The position numbers and the translations under genes are program-made. Below are positions 34,110 through 43,787 of a stretch of 64,000 nucleotides of DNA, one piece after another (positions within the stretch are counted from its first letter, which is position 1; the number at the start of each line of letters is the position of its first letter). Under the pieces are notes generated by a model that saw nothing but the letters and a program-made list of their open reading frames with translations, searched no databases and was not told the origin of the DNA. This DNA is from Distichodus sexfasciatus (Eukaryota; Chordata; Actinopteri; Characiformes; Distichodontidae). The stretch lies in assembly GCA_032718565.1 (NCBI GenBank), contig JAVGVS010000095.1:204501-268500 (forward strand), read 5' to 3'.

Positions 34110-34460
34110 AGTGAAAGAGAGGCAGAGCGGGGGGAAACAGGACAGAATGTGAGACAAAGAGAGGGAGAACATGTGAGTAAAATATAAAGAGAAAGTGAAA
34201 GAGAGAGATTGAATGAGAAAGAAAGAGAGAGAGTGTGTGACAGAAGGAAATGTCGTGGGAGAGATGAAAGACAGAGGGAGGAGGCCAAGAGAGAGATAAA
34301 TTGAGAGATGGACAGAAGGAGAGAGAGAGAAAGAGAAAGTTTAAAAGAGAATAAAAGACAGTGAAAGCGTAACAGTAAGAGCAAGAGAGAAAAAGAGTCA
34401 GAGAGAGGAAGAGAATGAGTCAGAGAAAGAAAGAGTGTGAGAAATAGAGAGGGAACGAGT
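34110..34460. repeat. Long polypurine (GA-rich) tract, outer right
   Basis: About 350 bases mostly of A and G on the + strand. It is the mirror of the CT tract at 31722-32437 and ends about 50 bases before the candidate first exon. The 260-codon minus-strand frame over it is a low-complexity artefact. Confidence 0.95.
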
Positions 34461-34511
34461 GGACTTCTGCTTTGCGTGTGCTGCTGCTGTGTAACCCTAA
34501 AAGTGACAGTG

Positions 34512-34756
34512 ATGAGTGAGGAGGAAGAGGAGGAGGTTGAAGAAGGAGAGCCAGCGCTCTTGCCTATGACTCGGATCGGGGTCTCCGCCGTGTTTGTCAT
34601 TCTGCTCAGCTTTGCATGCGCTAGCCGGGGTCTCCTCACTCCCCAGCGCCAAGCTTTAAACTCTGACAGAGGAAGAGGAGTTCTGCAGTCGAACATCATG
34701 TCAGGAATGATCCAAAGTGAAGAGAGACTGCAGCAACAACACCATCCCATGCTGAG
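34512..34756 (+). CDS. Candidate first coding exon of a secreted or membrane protein
   Basis: An ATG at 34512 opens an acidic stretch (MSEEEEEEVEEGEPALLP). A second in-frame ATG at 34566 starts MTRIGVSAVFVILLSFACAS, which has the form of a cleavable signal peptide (short basic start, hydrophobic core VSAVFVILLSFACA, small residues before the likely cut). It continues RGLLTPQRQALNSDRGRGVL and ends at HHPML. The frame then reaches CTGAG|GTACAC, a plausible splice donor after 34756 (intron phase 2 from the first ATG). From the second ATG this gives 63 codons. With the first ATG it could instead be a type II membrane anchor. I do not recognise the family. It may also be chance in a purine-rich, GC-richer patch. 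No downstream exon was found in the window. Confidence 0.3.
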
Positions 34757-35025
34757 GTACACATCAGCTCGGTGGATTAAACACTGTCTTCCTATGCTTG
34801 TGCTGAACACACACACACACATACACACACACTTGGATTGCAGTTTATGTGTTTCCATGGACACATGTAACACAACGACTAACTGAAATCTAAATGTAAA
34901 GTTGTAAAGTAAAAGTCAGAACGTGTCCAAAATATATATACTCAAGTAAAGTACCGATACTTGAAAACTGTATCTAATTACAGTACTTAAGTAGTTTTTT
35001 CCTCATTTATAGTGAAAAAAACGTG

Positions 35026-35190
35026 AATGTGAGTGATTATTTGTCATTGTGAACACAGCACAGCACACAGTGCACCACAACCAAATGTGACCTCTACATT
35101 TGACCCATCTGTGAAGGAGCAGTGGGAGGCACCCAGGGAGAAGTGCCCAAGTACCTCAGTGGTAACTTTACCGGTCCTGAATTTGAAACC
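35026..35190 (-). mobile_element. SINE-A copy, head incomplete
   Basis: Reverse complement from GAGTGATTATTTGTCATTGT to GTACCTCAGTGGTAACTTTA and ACCGGTCCTGAATTTGAAAC. The end beyond the B-box is lost. Confidence 0.85.
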
Positions 35191-35267
35191 AACTATTTAA
35201 TGTTCATCTCTGATTGGAATCAGCAGAATGCCAAAGCAATATCAAAAATGTCATGTCTTCCTATGAG

Positions 35268-35345
35268 AACACACACACATTTACTAACTATACACAGTTA
35301 GTTACTATACACACTATACTATAACCCTAACTATAACTTTAGTGT
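35268..35345. repeat. Fragment related to the dispersed repeat at 20140
   Basis: GAGAACACACACACATTTAC, then TATAACCCTAACTATAAC, with the same CA run and CCCTAA style. Short and diverged. Confidence 0.3.
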
Positions 35346-35355
35346 CAGTGCACTA

Positions 35356-35530
35356 GGGCAGTAGGTAGTGTAGCGGCAGCAGGTTAGGGAATTCACCCCA
35401 TGTTCATGATGAGTACTCATGAACAAGGTACTGTCTGCAAGCACTGCTCCTTCACAGATGGATCAAATGCAAAGGTCACATTTGGTTGTGGTGCACTGTG
35501 TGCTGTGCTGTGGCATTTTCACAATGAAAA
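35356..35530 (+). mobile_element. SINE-A copy with deletion of the B-box region
   Basis: GGGCAGTAGGTAGTGTAGCG and GTTAGGGAATTCACCCCATG lead almost directly to TGAGTACTCATGAACAAGGT, so about 40 bases of head are gone. The 3' part is normal to TTTTCACAATGA, then ends. Confidence 0.8.
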
Positions 35531-35647
35531 TCCTAATTTTTCTGTCCCTTTATATAAAAGATATCATAGCAAAAACCAAATGGGGTGCAATTTTTCTTCC
35601 ACCATTTAGCAGGTGTAGAATCTGAAATTAGTTCCCAAAATAACATT

Positions 35648-36247
35648 TGTGACTCTGCACGGCAAAACCATTCGCTTGTTGCAAATTTTCAAAATTGTTA
35701 TGTTTTCATGAAAGGGCATAAATCAACCTTCAAAACGATACCTATATCGATTGAATCAGACGACATATGACTGAGATATCAACATGTAAAGGATTTAACA
35801 CTGATGATTGATGTAACACTCACAGATGCTTGGTGCAGTCGCGGATACGATTGCAATTACGGTAGCCTACGCTGCCTTCACAGCCACACGGATAGCCTAC
35901 CTGCGTTAGGTTAACTGAACTCGGGAGACGAAGATGGATTCTGGAGAAATATCTTCACGCTAGTCAACAAGTGGATTTAGCGTAAATATTGAAGTAGAGC
36001 GGTCAAAACAGAAGCTTTTAACATTCTGCTGGAATTGAATTCCTCACCTCAAGAAAGTCACGTTTTTAGGATGGAAAGGGTAAGTTTATTCACAAACAGT
36101 AAATTTATTCACAACAGTACAGTATAGATCTTCCACTGTTTCGAAAAACACTAAAAACAAAAAATCCAACATTTTACCCCACGCAACACAAACGGTCGTT
36201 TTTCTTCGAAACCTTCATTGCGACTGGTTTTGCTGTGCAGAGTCACA
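35648..36247 (+). mobile_element. Complete 600-bp non-autonomous TIR DNA transposon
   Basis: Terminal inverted repeats of about 28 bp: left TGTGACTCTGCACGGCAAAA then CCATTCGC, right in reverse complement TGTGACTCTGCACAGCAAAA then CCAGTCGC, differing at two positions. The interior contains CGGTAGCCTACGCTGC and GGTTAACTGAACTCGGGAGA, which also occur in the inverted, truncated copy at 2016-2600. No transposase frame. A target duplication is not obvious (flanks AACATT and TTTTAT), so the superfamily is open. Confidence 0.8.
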
Positions 36248-36401
36248 TTTTATCAGGAACACACACACACACACATACACCTGTGTTGCAGTTTTTACTA
36301 TTGATTCACATCTCAAAATTAATATACTGTACCTAACGTCTAATTTCATTGGAACCAACAAAATGTCTGAGAAAAATGTAAAAAATGTATTATCCCCTAT
36401 C

Positions 36402-36583
36402 ACACACACATACACCCACACACAATCACGCACACACATACACCCACACACAAACACACACACACAATCACGCACACACATACACAACACACAAACACAC
36501 ACACATACATACACACACACACACACACACAAGCACGCACACACATACACAACACACAAACACACACACACACATACACGCAC
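36402..36583. repeat. Interrupted (CA)n minisatellite
   Basis: About 180 bases of CA with recurrent ATACAC and AATCACGCACAC interruptions, giving a weak higher-order period. Val/Cys and Thr/His frames over it are artefacts. Confidence 0.95.
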
Positions 36584-37021
36584 TGTACAATTCTGTGAAC
36601 CATAAAGCTAAATTCACCAACTTAATGAGCTAAAATTCACCAAACTGCTAATTATCGTTACCGAAATGGCTGTTTGTTAGTTGTGATAATTTTGTCACAA
36701 TTACACAGTTACACACACACAAAGAAAGAGAAAAGGACAGAGAGTGAAGACATGTTTTTGTACCTCGGAAACGAGCAAACGGCATTGGCCCCGAGGCGCT
36801 TAGCGTGTGTAGCATTAGAGAGACTCATTAGAGAAGACTGCGCTGTTCAGTGTAATGTCACCTCCAACAATAGAGTCGTCTTTAAGGCATCGCACCCTTT
36901 CACAAGTTGGGAACTACTATCAATGTTGAATAAAAGAACAGTGGGCCTCATTCATCAACTGTCCGTATGGGAAAAATGGTTTTAAAACCAACTTACACAG
37001 TTTTCATCAATATTTGACATT
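36584..37021. other. No recognised feature
   Basis: Unique sequence. The frame at 36674-36985 shows no domain. Confidence 0.35.
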
Positions 37022-37194
37022 CAGTTGGCAGCATAACAGTTGGCCCCAAGATCAGAAGATCATCAGTGATGAAGTCGAAGGCTTGAATAGGTAAAGGTAC
37101 CACTGAGGTACTCATGAGTAAGGTACCGTCCTCAAGCACTGCTACCCGGGTGCTGCCAAAAGCTGCCCACCGCTCCTTCACGGATGGTCAAATG
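37022..37194 (+). mobile_element. SINE-A copy interrupted by a 162-bp element
   Basis: Head CAGTTGGCAGCATAACAGTT, body CTGAGGTACTCATGAGTAAG, then CCTTCACGGATGGTCAAATG. Here it is cut, and SINE-like TGCACTGTGTG resumes after 37356. The B-box is damaged. Confidence 0.75.
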
Positions 37195-37356
37195 CAGGGA
37201 TCCCAACCTGCAAAAACTCATTTCCGGGAGGTCCGCCCCCCCATTACAACCCCCCCCCGCAAAAAAAAAAAAAAAGAAAAAACGTCCGGGGGGGGGGGGG
37301 CCATCCACTATCAATATGCGGGAGACTCCCGGAACTTCCCTCCCTTGGGATCCCTG
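37195..37356. mobile_element. 162-bp element with CAGGGATCCCAA termini
   Basis: Left terminus CAGGGATCCCAACCTGC, right terminus in reverse complement CAGGGATCCCAAGGGAGG, so about 12 bp of perfect inverted repeat. The centre holds a run of nine C, a run of fifteen A and a run of about thirteen G within 60 bases, so it can fold as a C/G-paired hairpin with an A-rich loop. It sits inside a SINE-A and has removed about 20 bases of it. A related end occurs at 28381-28475. Confidence 0.6.
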
Positions 37357-37392
37357 TGCACTGTGTGGGTGGTGGTGGTCTAGTGAAAGCAA

Positions 37393-37648
37393 AAGTGAGT
37401 GATTATTTGTCATTGTGAACACACCACAGCACAGCACACAGTGCACCACAACAAAATGTGACATCTGCATTTGACTCATCCGTGAAGGAACAGTGGGCAG
37501 CCAACATGAGCAGCACCCAGGGAGATGTGTTAGGGGACGGTACCTTTCTCAGGAGTACCTCAGTGGTAACATTACCAGTCTGGGATTCGAACTGACGACC
37601 TTCTGTGCACGAGGCGAACTCCCTAACCATTACGCTATCAACTGTCCC
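37393..37648 (-). mobile_element. SINE-A copy, full length
   Basis: Reverse complement from AAAGTGAGTGATTATTTGTC to AACCATTACGCTATCAACTG. Contains CAGGAGTACCTCAGTGGTAA and GGGATTCGAACTGACGACCT. One of the most complete copies, useful as a reference for the family. Confidence 0.92.
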
Positions 37649-37745
37649 ATGGACTTGAGTCGCCCTTAAGTCGCACAAACAATGACTCAAGACTTGACTT
37701 TTGCCCTCAAAAGACTTGAGACCTAACTTGGACTCGAGATCTTGA
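37649..37745. repeat. ACTTGAG-rich degenerate short repeat
   Basis: GACTTGAGTCGCCCTTAAGT, then TGACTCAAGACTTGACTTTT, then AGACTTGAGACC, then GGACTCGAGATC. The motif GACTTGAG and its complement recur. Repeats of this kind are common in fish. Not coding. Confidence 0.5.
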
Positions 37746-37823
37746 TTTATTTCATTCATTCCAGTTTAGCCACTTTAATGTTGGGAACTGGCTATACCTG
37801 AGGCTGCAGCCGTGTTATTTCCA

Positions 37824-37933
37824 GGACGATACCTTGCTCATGAGTACCACAGTCTTAACTTTAACAGTCTGGGATTCGAACCGGCGACCTTCTGATCACG
37901 GGTGAACGCCCAACCATTACGCCACCAAAGCCC
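37824..37933 (-). mobile_element. SINE-A head part
   Basis: Reverse complement from GATACCTTGCTCATGAGTAC to CGCCACCAAAGCCC with GGGATTCGAACCGGCGACCT. The 3' half is missing. A SINE-C begins three bases later. Confidence 0.82.
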
Positions 37934-37935
37934 AA

Positions 37936-38125
37936 AATAGTGGTTAGGATACTCACATCTAGACCAAGAGGTCGTGGGTTCGAATTCTACCAGTAGTACT
38001 ACCATCATTGGGTCCCTGAGCAAGACACTTAACCCCAAGCTGCTCTCAGAGGACTTGTCCCTGAAATTAGGAAAATGGAATTTGCTCTGGATAAGAGCGT
38101 CTGCTAAATGCTATAAATGTAAATG
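37936..38125 (+). mobile_element. SINE-C copy, best preserved in the window
   Basis: TAGTGGTTAGGATACTCACA and GGTCGTGGGTTCGAATTC make a clear tRNA-like head. Then GGGTCCCTGAGCAAGACACT, and the tail CTGGATAAGAGCGTCTGCTA followed by AATGCTATAAATGTAAATG. The tail is shared with many fish SINEs and their partner LINEs (established style). Confidence 0.88.
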
Positions 38126-38165
38126 CAATGTGCTGTGCTGTGTTCACAATGACAATAATTTACTA
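38126..38165 (+). mobile_element. SINE-A tail fragment
   Basis: CAATGTGCTGTGCTGTGTTC, then ACAATGACAATAATTT. It joins the SINE-C tail without spacer. Confidence 0.7.
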
Positions 38166-38439
38166 TAATTCAGCAGTGCTTTCTTATTTAATATTTGTTC
38201 TTCAACACAATGTACAAGTGGTGAAGATCACGCTTACACAACCTTTATTGCATATTGGATTTTCTTCAGTTGTATAGTATTAAACCATTTAAATGTCTTT
38301 CCTAGGAACCAATTTAAAAGAGAAAAAATAGTGATGAATGAATGATGGTAAATTCCAGTCTGACTGGAAGTGACGTCATTTTTGCCCCCGCACCAGCTTC
38401 TCTGTTGGCGAGGGTGTATTTCATGCCACCCCCGAGGGC
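38166..38439. other. No recognised feature
   Basis: AT-rich unique sequence. Confidence 0.35.
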
Positions 38440-38720
38440 ACGCTGCATTCTTTAACGTTGTATAATGAAGGCTGTCAGGGGACGGGAGTGGCATGGATCA
38501 TTATTAAAGGCGCCTTGTCAACAGTCATCCTTTCCACGTCCTTGTGATTAATCACACTTGTCAAAGCCGCCATCGGGGCCCGGCACGGCGCTGCGTCTCC
38601 GCGTTCGAACCCGTCGGAGACAACATGGGTTTCACGTTCTCCTTAATCCGAGTCAAGGACGGAGTCAACAAACTCCAACTCCGTTCATTTTATCAGACTG
38701 TCACAGAAGCCTTGTGACAG
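38440..38720. other. GC-rich unique block, possible conserved non-coding element
   Basis: Contains CCTTGTGATTAATCACACTT, a palindromic homeodomain-type site, and GCCGCCATCGGGGCCCGGCA, GCTGCGTCTCCGCGTTCG. High CpG compared with surroundings and no repeat match. Enhancer or CpG-island-like; inference. Confidence 0.3.
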
Positions 38721-39268
38721 CATAAAAGAGTATGCAAATACAAGACACCATAAGCGATATTAACTGATGAGTTCTCGTTTCTGAGATGAGTTTTGCGCGG
38801 TCTCTGCCTAGTAGCACTTCTCAGCTATGTTATCTGGGACCTTGTGGCTCATCTGCAAGCAGAAACTCCAACCGTGACCCTTCACAAAGGACATGCAACA
38901 TGTTTCTTACTGCGCTGTGCCACTGGAACCTACCATGAAATGTCACGTTGTTTTGTTACTGGAACTTTTAACTGATGCTGAAGTGCATCAAATCATCAAT
39001 AACTTTCATGTTGCTGCATATTTTCTATTTATGTCTGGTTTAATGTCTTCTTAAGTTCAAAGTGTAGTTAACTTCAGTTCAGTTTGCATAATTCAGTTAA
39101 CTGATAATTACATCTGTTATTACTCCACTACACTCACGCATTAAGCATCTCACGCTCAAGCAAGAAATCTACCCATTATTGCATCTTTAAGAATTGTTCA
39201 CTTATATGCCGAGTTGATCATTAGACTAGACAAGAAAATTATTTGGCTTTCAGAATGTCATGTCACTG
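38721..39268. other. No recognised feature
   Basis: AT-rich unique sequence. Confidence 0.4.
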
Positions 39269-39320
39269 GGGGCAGTTGATAGCATAACGATTAGGGAGTT
39301 CTCCCCATGATCTGAGGGTT
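39269..39320 (+). mobile_element. SINE-A head fragment
   Basis: GGGGCAGTTGATAGCATAAC, then GATTAGGGAGTTCTCCCC and ATGATC, then lost. Confidence 0.7.
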
Positions 39321-39766
39321 TATTAAGAATTACCTTTAAAACCAAGCAGTAAGCATGTCACAGAAATAAAGTATTTGTAAGATGCAGTTAAAAGTATGTA
39401 TTCTACATAACAATTTTTAATTACACATCGCAAATGACATTGCATTAAACTGATTTTACTGATTTCAGCTGGATACTTGACAGTGATTTAAACTGGAATG
39501 AAATATAGTTTTTGTTTGCCCTCCTCAAAGAACAAAAGAGATTAGTCCCAGGTTAGTTTTGCAAGACAGATTTAACTGGTGGTCACTTGGATAGGCAAGA
39601 AACAAACAAAGCTCATTTAAAAATCAATACAAATGGTGAATAACGAGAGTGGGACGTTCTTTAGACATGAAGATGCATCTCCCGCCTCATTTCCATCATT
39701 TACTGGGTAACAAAGACAGTTGCTGACCAATAACAGATTGAAAGAAATGGGAGATTTGGAGATTTT
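39321..39766. other. No recognised feature
   Basis: AT-rich unique sequence. Confidence 0.4.
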
Positions 39767-40010
39767 GGGCAGTTGGTAGTATAGCATTTAGGGTTTTCGC
39801 CTCATAATTGGAAGGTCGCTGGTTCAAATCCCAGACCAGAAAAGGTACCACTGAGGTACTCATGAGCAAGGTACCATCCCCAAGCATTCCCCATGTCAGC
39901 TGCCCACTGCTGCTTCATGGATGGGTTAAATGCAGAGGTCACATTTGGTTATGGTGCACTGTGTACTGTGCTGTGGTGTGTTCACAATAACAAATAGCCA
40001 CTCACCATCA
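39767..40010 (+). mobile_element. SINE-A copy, full length
   Basis: GGGCAGTTGGTAGTATAGCA, then GGTCGCTGGTTCAAATCCCA, then ACCACTGAGGTACTCATGAG and CACAATAACAAATAGCCACT. One of the least damaged copies on the plus strand. Confidence 0.92.
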
Positions 40011-40545
40011 TTTTTTCATACAGAAGTTGATACAGGACACATATATTTAAATACAGATTTTAAAAGTGAGATGTCTCAACACCATAATCTGAAGAATTGA
40101 GCACAAGGGCTGGATCTTAAGTCTACTTTAGGTATATGTCTAAGAAATTAGAGATAAAAGCAAAGTATTGAGCAAAGCAAAGTGTTGGTGTAAAAAGTCT
40201 GGAAAATCTGACTTTTCATGCCAGATTTAAGATGCAATAGGCCGATGGCCTTGTCATACTGACATGAGCTGTGTATACAGAATATAACAAAGAACCGTAG
40301 CCAGAGAGTGTACATTTTCTATAAGGCCTCAATCAGAAAATTAAATCAGTGACAGATAAAAATATCAGACATTTTACACAGGAGCTTTCAACTCAAGGTG
40401 GTCCGTTAAAGACCCTTTTCCACAAACCTGCTCAGCAAACCATCTTAAGATGTGTTGAATCACTGACCAGATTGGCCAATTTCAAACCAACAATATCCAG
40501 CAAATGACTATTAGAATCTATACGGACCTGTAACGGTCTCTCACT

Positions 40546-40548
<3 letters not shown>
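40011..40548. other. No recognised feature
   Basis: Unique sequence; nothing recognised. Confidence 0.4.

Positions 40549-40588
<40 letters not shown>
40549..40588. repeat. (CT)n microsatellite
   Basis: Twenty CT units. Confidence 0.97.
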
Positions 40589-40590
<2 letters not shown>

Positions 40591-41046
40591 CTGTCTTTTG
40601 GGAATTTAGTCGTGTGCTGTGATGAATTGTGTTTGGATTGTGTGTTGGTCAGACGGGGGCTGTACCAGCATGATAAGAGCCCCTGGCAGAAAAGGCAGAG
40701 CGAGCTCCAGGATCAAAGGAGCCAGGAGTTGAAAAAGGGGAAAATGAGTGGAGATCTGCCACAGTTGGACTCGCTAAAGAAGGCACTGTGGACAGGCTTT
40801 AAAGACCTGATGACAAAGTGCAGCATCCTCCCTTTCTCCCTCCATCCCTCCCTCCTCGTTGTGCAGATTAATCTGAACACAGCCTTTTAGTGGGAGGGAG
40901 TTTCCCAAAACCCTTAATGGGGTACCATCACTGAACAAGTTCAGTATAAACACAAGCCTTGTTAAATCCAGACCTCGAAGACGGGGTTTTTGGAGAATTG
41001 TCTGGGAAGTTTTGTAATGGATCGCATAACCCTACGTGAGCCACAG
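40589..41046. other. Unique block with an unassigned small frame
   Basis: A plus-strand frame at 40612-40890 includes RGLYQHDKSPWQKRQSELQD and SLKKALWTGFKDLMTKC. It looks more protein-like than most frames here but matches no family I know and has no convincing splice sites. A weak gene or enhancer candidate. Confidence 0.2.
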
Positions 41047-41310
41047 TGAAAGTGGAAGTGAGTGATTATTTGTCATTGTGAACACACCACAGCACAACAT
41101 ACAGTGTACCACAACAAAAGTGACCTTGCATTTGACCCATCTGTGAAGGAGCGGTGGGGAGCTGACATGGGCAGCACCCAGGGAGCAGTGTTTGGGAACG
41201 TTACCGTGCTCACGAATACCACAGTGGTACCTTTACCGGTCCTGGGATTCAAACCGGCAACCTTCCGATCACAGGGCAAATGCCCTAACCGTTATGCTAC
41301 CAACCGCCCC
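41047..41310 (-). mobile_element. SINE-A copy, full length
   Basis: Reverse complement from GAAAGTGGAAGTGAGTGATT to AACCGTTATGCTACCAACCG, with GGGATTCAAACCGGCAACCT at the B-box. Confidence 0.92.
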
Positions 41311-41454
41311 AAAATATATAATAGTAATTCAGATTTGGGGATGCACGTCAGAATATTTCAAGGACAAAAAATGGAGATGATTACATCAGGGTTACATATC
41401 AGACAGATAGTGTGATGATCCTTTGGATATTAATGATTCAATGTTTATGGTCTG

Positions 41455-41542
41455 GTTTGACCTTGAAGTAAACATCTGGTCACATTCTTTGTATGTGTGA
41501 CCTTACTTGGCCAATAAAAATGATTATTCTGATTCTGGTTTT
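41455..41542 (+). mobile_element. LINE 3' tail fragment
   Basis: GGTCACATTCTTTGTATGTG, then TGACCTTACTTGGCCAATAA and AAATGATTATTCTGATTCTG. The tail repeats (GATTCTG) and the ACTTGGCCAATAAA signal are the usual 3' end of fish CR1/L2-type elements (general memory). The body is absent. Confidence 0.55.
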
Positions 41543-42400
41543 GGTAAAGCTTCAACAACACCATGATTCTAAAAATATTACAACACATATTAGACAGACA
41601 ATTCCAAAAATATTTTAGGTCTCATAGTAGGACTGTTTAGGTAGAATGAAAACAAATGTATGAATCTACATCATGAAAATAAACAAAACACACATCAGGT
41701 GTAATGATGGCTGCAGGACACATCTGTGGAATGTCCTTATTAACTTGGATGTTATGAAACAGGGACAGACACAAAGCCAGGGTAGTCCATAAATGCATAA
41801 ACATAGAACACAGAGATAATGCAAAATTACATGACAGAGAAAAGGTAAAAAAACAGGATCTTAGGAGTATAGAGTAAACGCCTCTATTATGCTCACATAC
41901 CCATTAAGCACACTGGCAACTTTGAACACAAATTAGGTAAAGAAAAAACAAGTTATTTTCCTGCTTTATATCTAAACCCATAAATGTGGTCATTTTATTA
42001 TTAGGCCAAACCTGCACCCGCATATTCTGATAACACCATGCCTATTTTCCCTCATCCTGGCAGTCATTTTAAAAGCTGTCTTTCCACAGAAGAGACCCCT
42101 CATGCAATCACTTAAAAAAAAAACAACAACATATTTTACCCTTTATTTTGAGTATCACTAATTTTTACAAAATTAAGATATTAATGTTTATAACAGCAGC
42201 TAGTACAAGTTGGAACTTGGATGTAAGAGATAGTTAGTTGTTTCAAAAGATAGGCTTTTTGCAGATGCTATAGTATATAAGCTAATAGAAATGTCCGGGC
42301 AAAACAAGGGGCCAATAAAACACTTCTTAGAAAATTAAATGTAGTGTAGCTCTTCAAATTGAGTGGGGAAAAAAGAATTTAACTTCAACAAATTTATGAA
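41543..42400. other. No recognised gene
   Basis: AT-rich. The part at 41755-41880 loosely recalls the LTR-like block at 18716 (ACAGACACAAAGCCAGGGTA), but is too degraded to call. Confidence 0.35.
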
Positions 42401-42401
42401 T

Positions 42402-42446
42402 TACTACTACTACTACTACTACTACTACTAACTACTAATAATAATA

Positions 42447-42477
<31 letters not shown>

Positions 42478-43500
42478 TATAACTGCAAGCAGTGATTGAT
42501 GGGGCCATGAAGGCTTGCAGCTTTATCAGTGCTCGATAATAATTAAAGACGAGTGTCTTGGGTTTCAAATGATACCAGTTGCATGCAGATTGGATAAATT
42601 TATGCACTTGCATATTATGCAAATATGGCGGAAATAGATGCGAGGGTGTATAAAGAATCGTCTTGACACAAGGAGTAAGATGGTATGAGATTTTTGAGAA
42701 TTGGAGCTACGATTCCAAATTTATTAGGCAAAACGAATAGCTTATTAGCGCCACCAGCTGGCAGAGTGGTGCAATTTTTTTTTTTGCCCGAGTAGTGAGG
42801 GTTTGGACTGTTAGTTTGGGGGCAGAGTGGTGCAATTTTTGCCTGAGTAGTGGGTGGGGTCCCGGACCTACCTGCCAAATTTCAAAGCTGTAGCCCACCC
42901 AGAGCCGGATTTCTATGACACTCAGTTTGTGGCGTTGCAGTCCTATGCCAAGCCAACCACATTTATTTGCATATTACAGAAAAATCAAGACCTAAATTAA
43001 AAATGTGCTCAATAATAATTAAAGAAGAGTGTCTTTGGGATTCAAATGATACCAGTTGCATGCAGATTGACAAAATCCAGGACTAGGCCGCAAGAGTTGG
43101 TTTTGCATATTTGCAGATTAGCTTAGAAATCTCATAATGTGACAATGGATAAGACGATCAAGAAAGATCTGTCTGGACCGAAGGAGTAAGATGGTATAGG
43201 ATTTTGAGAATCGGAGCTTATGGTTCAAAAGCTATTGGACAAAACGCAAATAGCTTTTACAGAAAACAATTAACTGGCAGAGTGGTGCCTTTTTTTTTTT
43301 TTGCCTGGGTAGTTGGTGGGGTCCCAGACCTACCTGCCAAATTTCAAAGCTGTAGGTTTTACAGTTTTTTCTCCACAATGCGTTTGAGGCAGAAAATAAT
43401 AATAATAATACTAATAAAATCTGCACGATTCCAATAGGGTACCACACAGTGTTTCTTCACTGCATGGCCCCTTAATTAAGTATAGCTGCAAGTGGCAGAA
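42402..43500. repeat. Tandem array of units of about 0.5 kb with trinucleotide linkers
   Basis: The order is (ACT)n then (AAT)n (42402-42476), unit 1 (about 42477-42960), unit 2 (about 43005-43380), an (AAT)n linker (43387-43420), and the start of another unit (TATAGCTGCAAGTGGCAG, 43481). Shared blocks are AATGATACCAGTTGCATGCA, AAGGAGTAAGATGGTAT, CTGGCAGAGTGGTGC and TACCTGCCAAATTTCAAAGC. Unit starts ATAACTGCAAGCAG and TATAGCTGCAAGTGG are similar. Interspersed fish repeats of this layout are familiar, but the class is unclear to me. No coding frame. Confidence 0.7.
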
Positions 43501-43662
43501 GAGGGAACTGCTAATGTTGCTGCAAGTGGAAGCTGCTAAAGGGTTAGCACTGCCCATCAACAGTGTTTGTGTATGTGTAGAAAACAAAGGAAAAGACAAA
43601 AGGTAAAACCACATACCTTACACTAATCAATTTTATCATGACATAGGAGTTAGAAACATAGA

Positions 43663-43787
43663 GGGCAGGTTTCTTGCTCATGGATTAACCCTAGTCTTGG
43701 ATTAAGTTGTAGTAACAATGGGGATTTACCATTCAATCTTAAAGTTAGTCTAGGACTAGGCTTACTCCTCTTCTGGGGAATTGGCCC
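43663..43787. mobile_element. Palindromic MITE (copy 3), both arms
   Basis: Left arm GGTTTCTTGCTCATGGATTA with CCCTAGTCTTGGATTAAG, right arm TAGTCTAGGACTAGGCTTAC. The centre AATGGGGATTTACCATTCAA corresponds to copy 2. Opposite orientation to copies 1 and 2. Confidence 0.65.

Noticed and set aside
34091..34873. 260-codon minus-strand frame
   Set aside because: Most of it is the complement of the GA tract. It also overlaps the more plausible plus-strand exon candidate in antisense.
36402..36583. Regularly spaced short repeats that could suggest a CRISPR array
   Set aside because: Spacing is irregular, units are CA-derived, there are no spacers of constant length, and the DNA is eukaryotic.
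36215..36605. Val/Cys and Thr/His frames over 100 codons
   Set aside because: Translations of the (CA)n tract.
39767..39850. tRNA-like heads of SINE-A and other SINEs as possible tRNA genes
   Set aside because: They have only A/B-box-like promoters, run into SINE bodies, and do not fold into a proper cloverleaf with acceptor stem.
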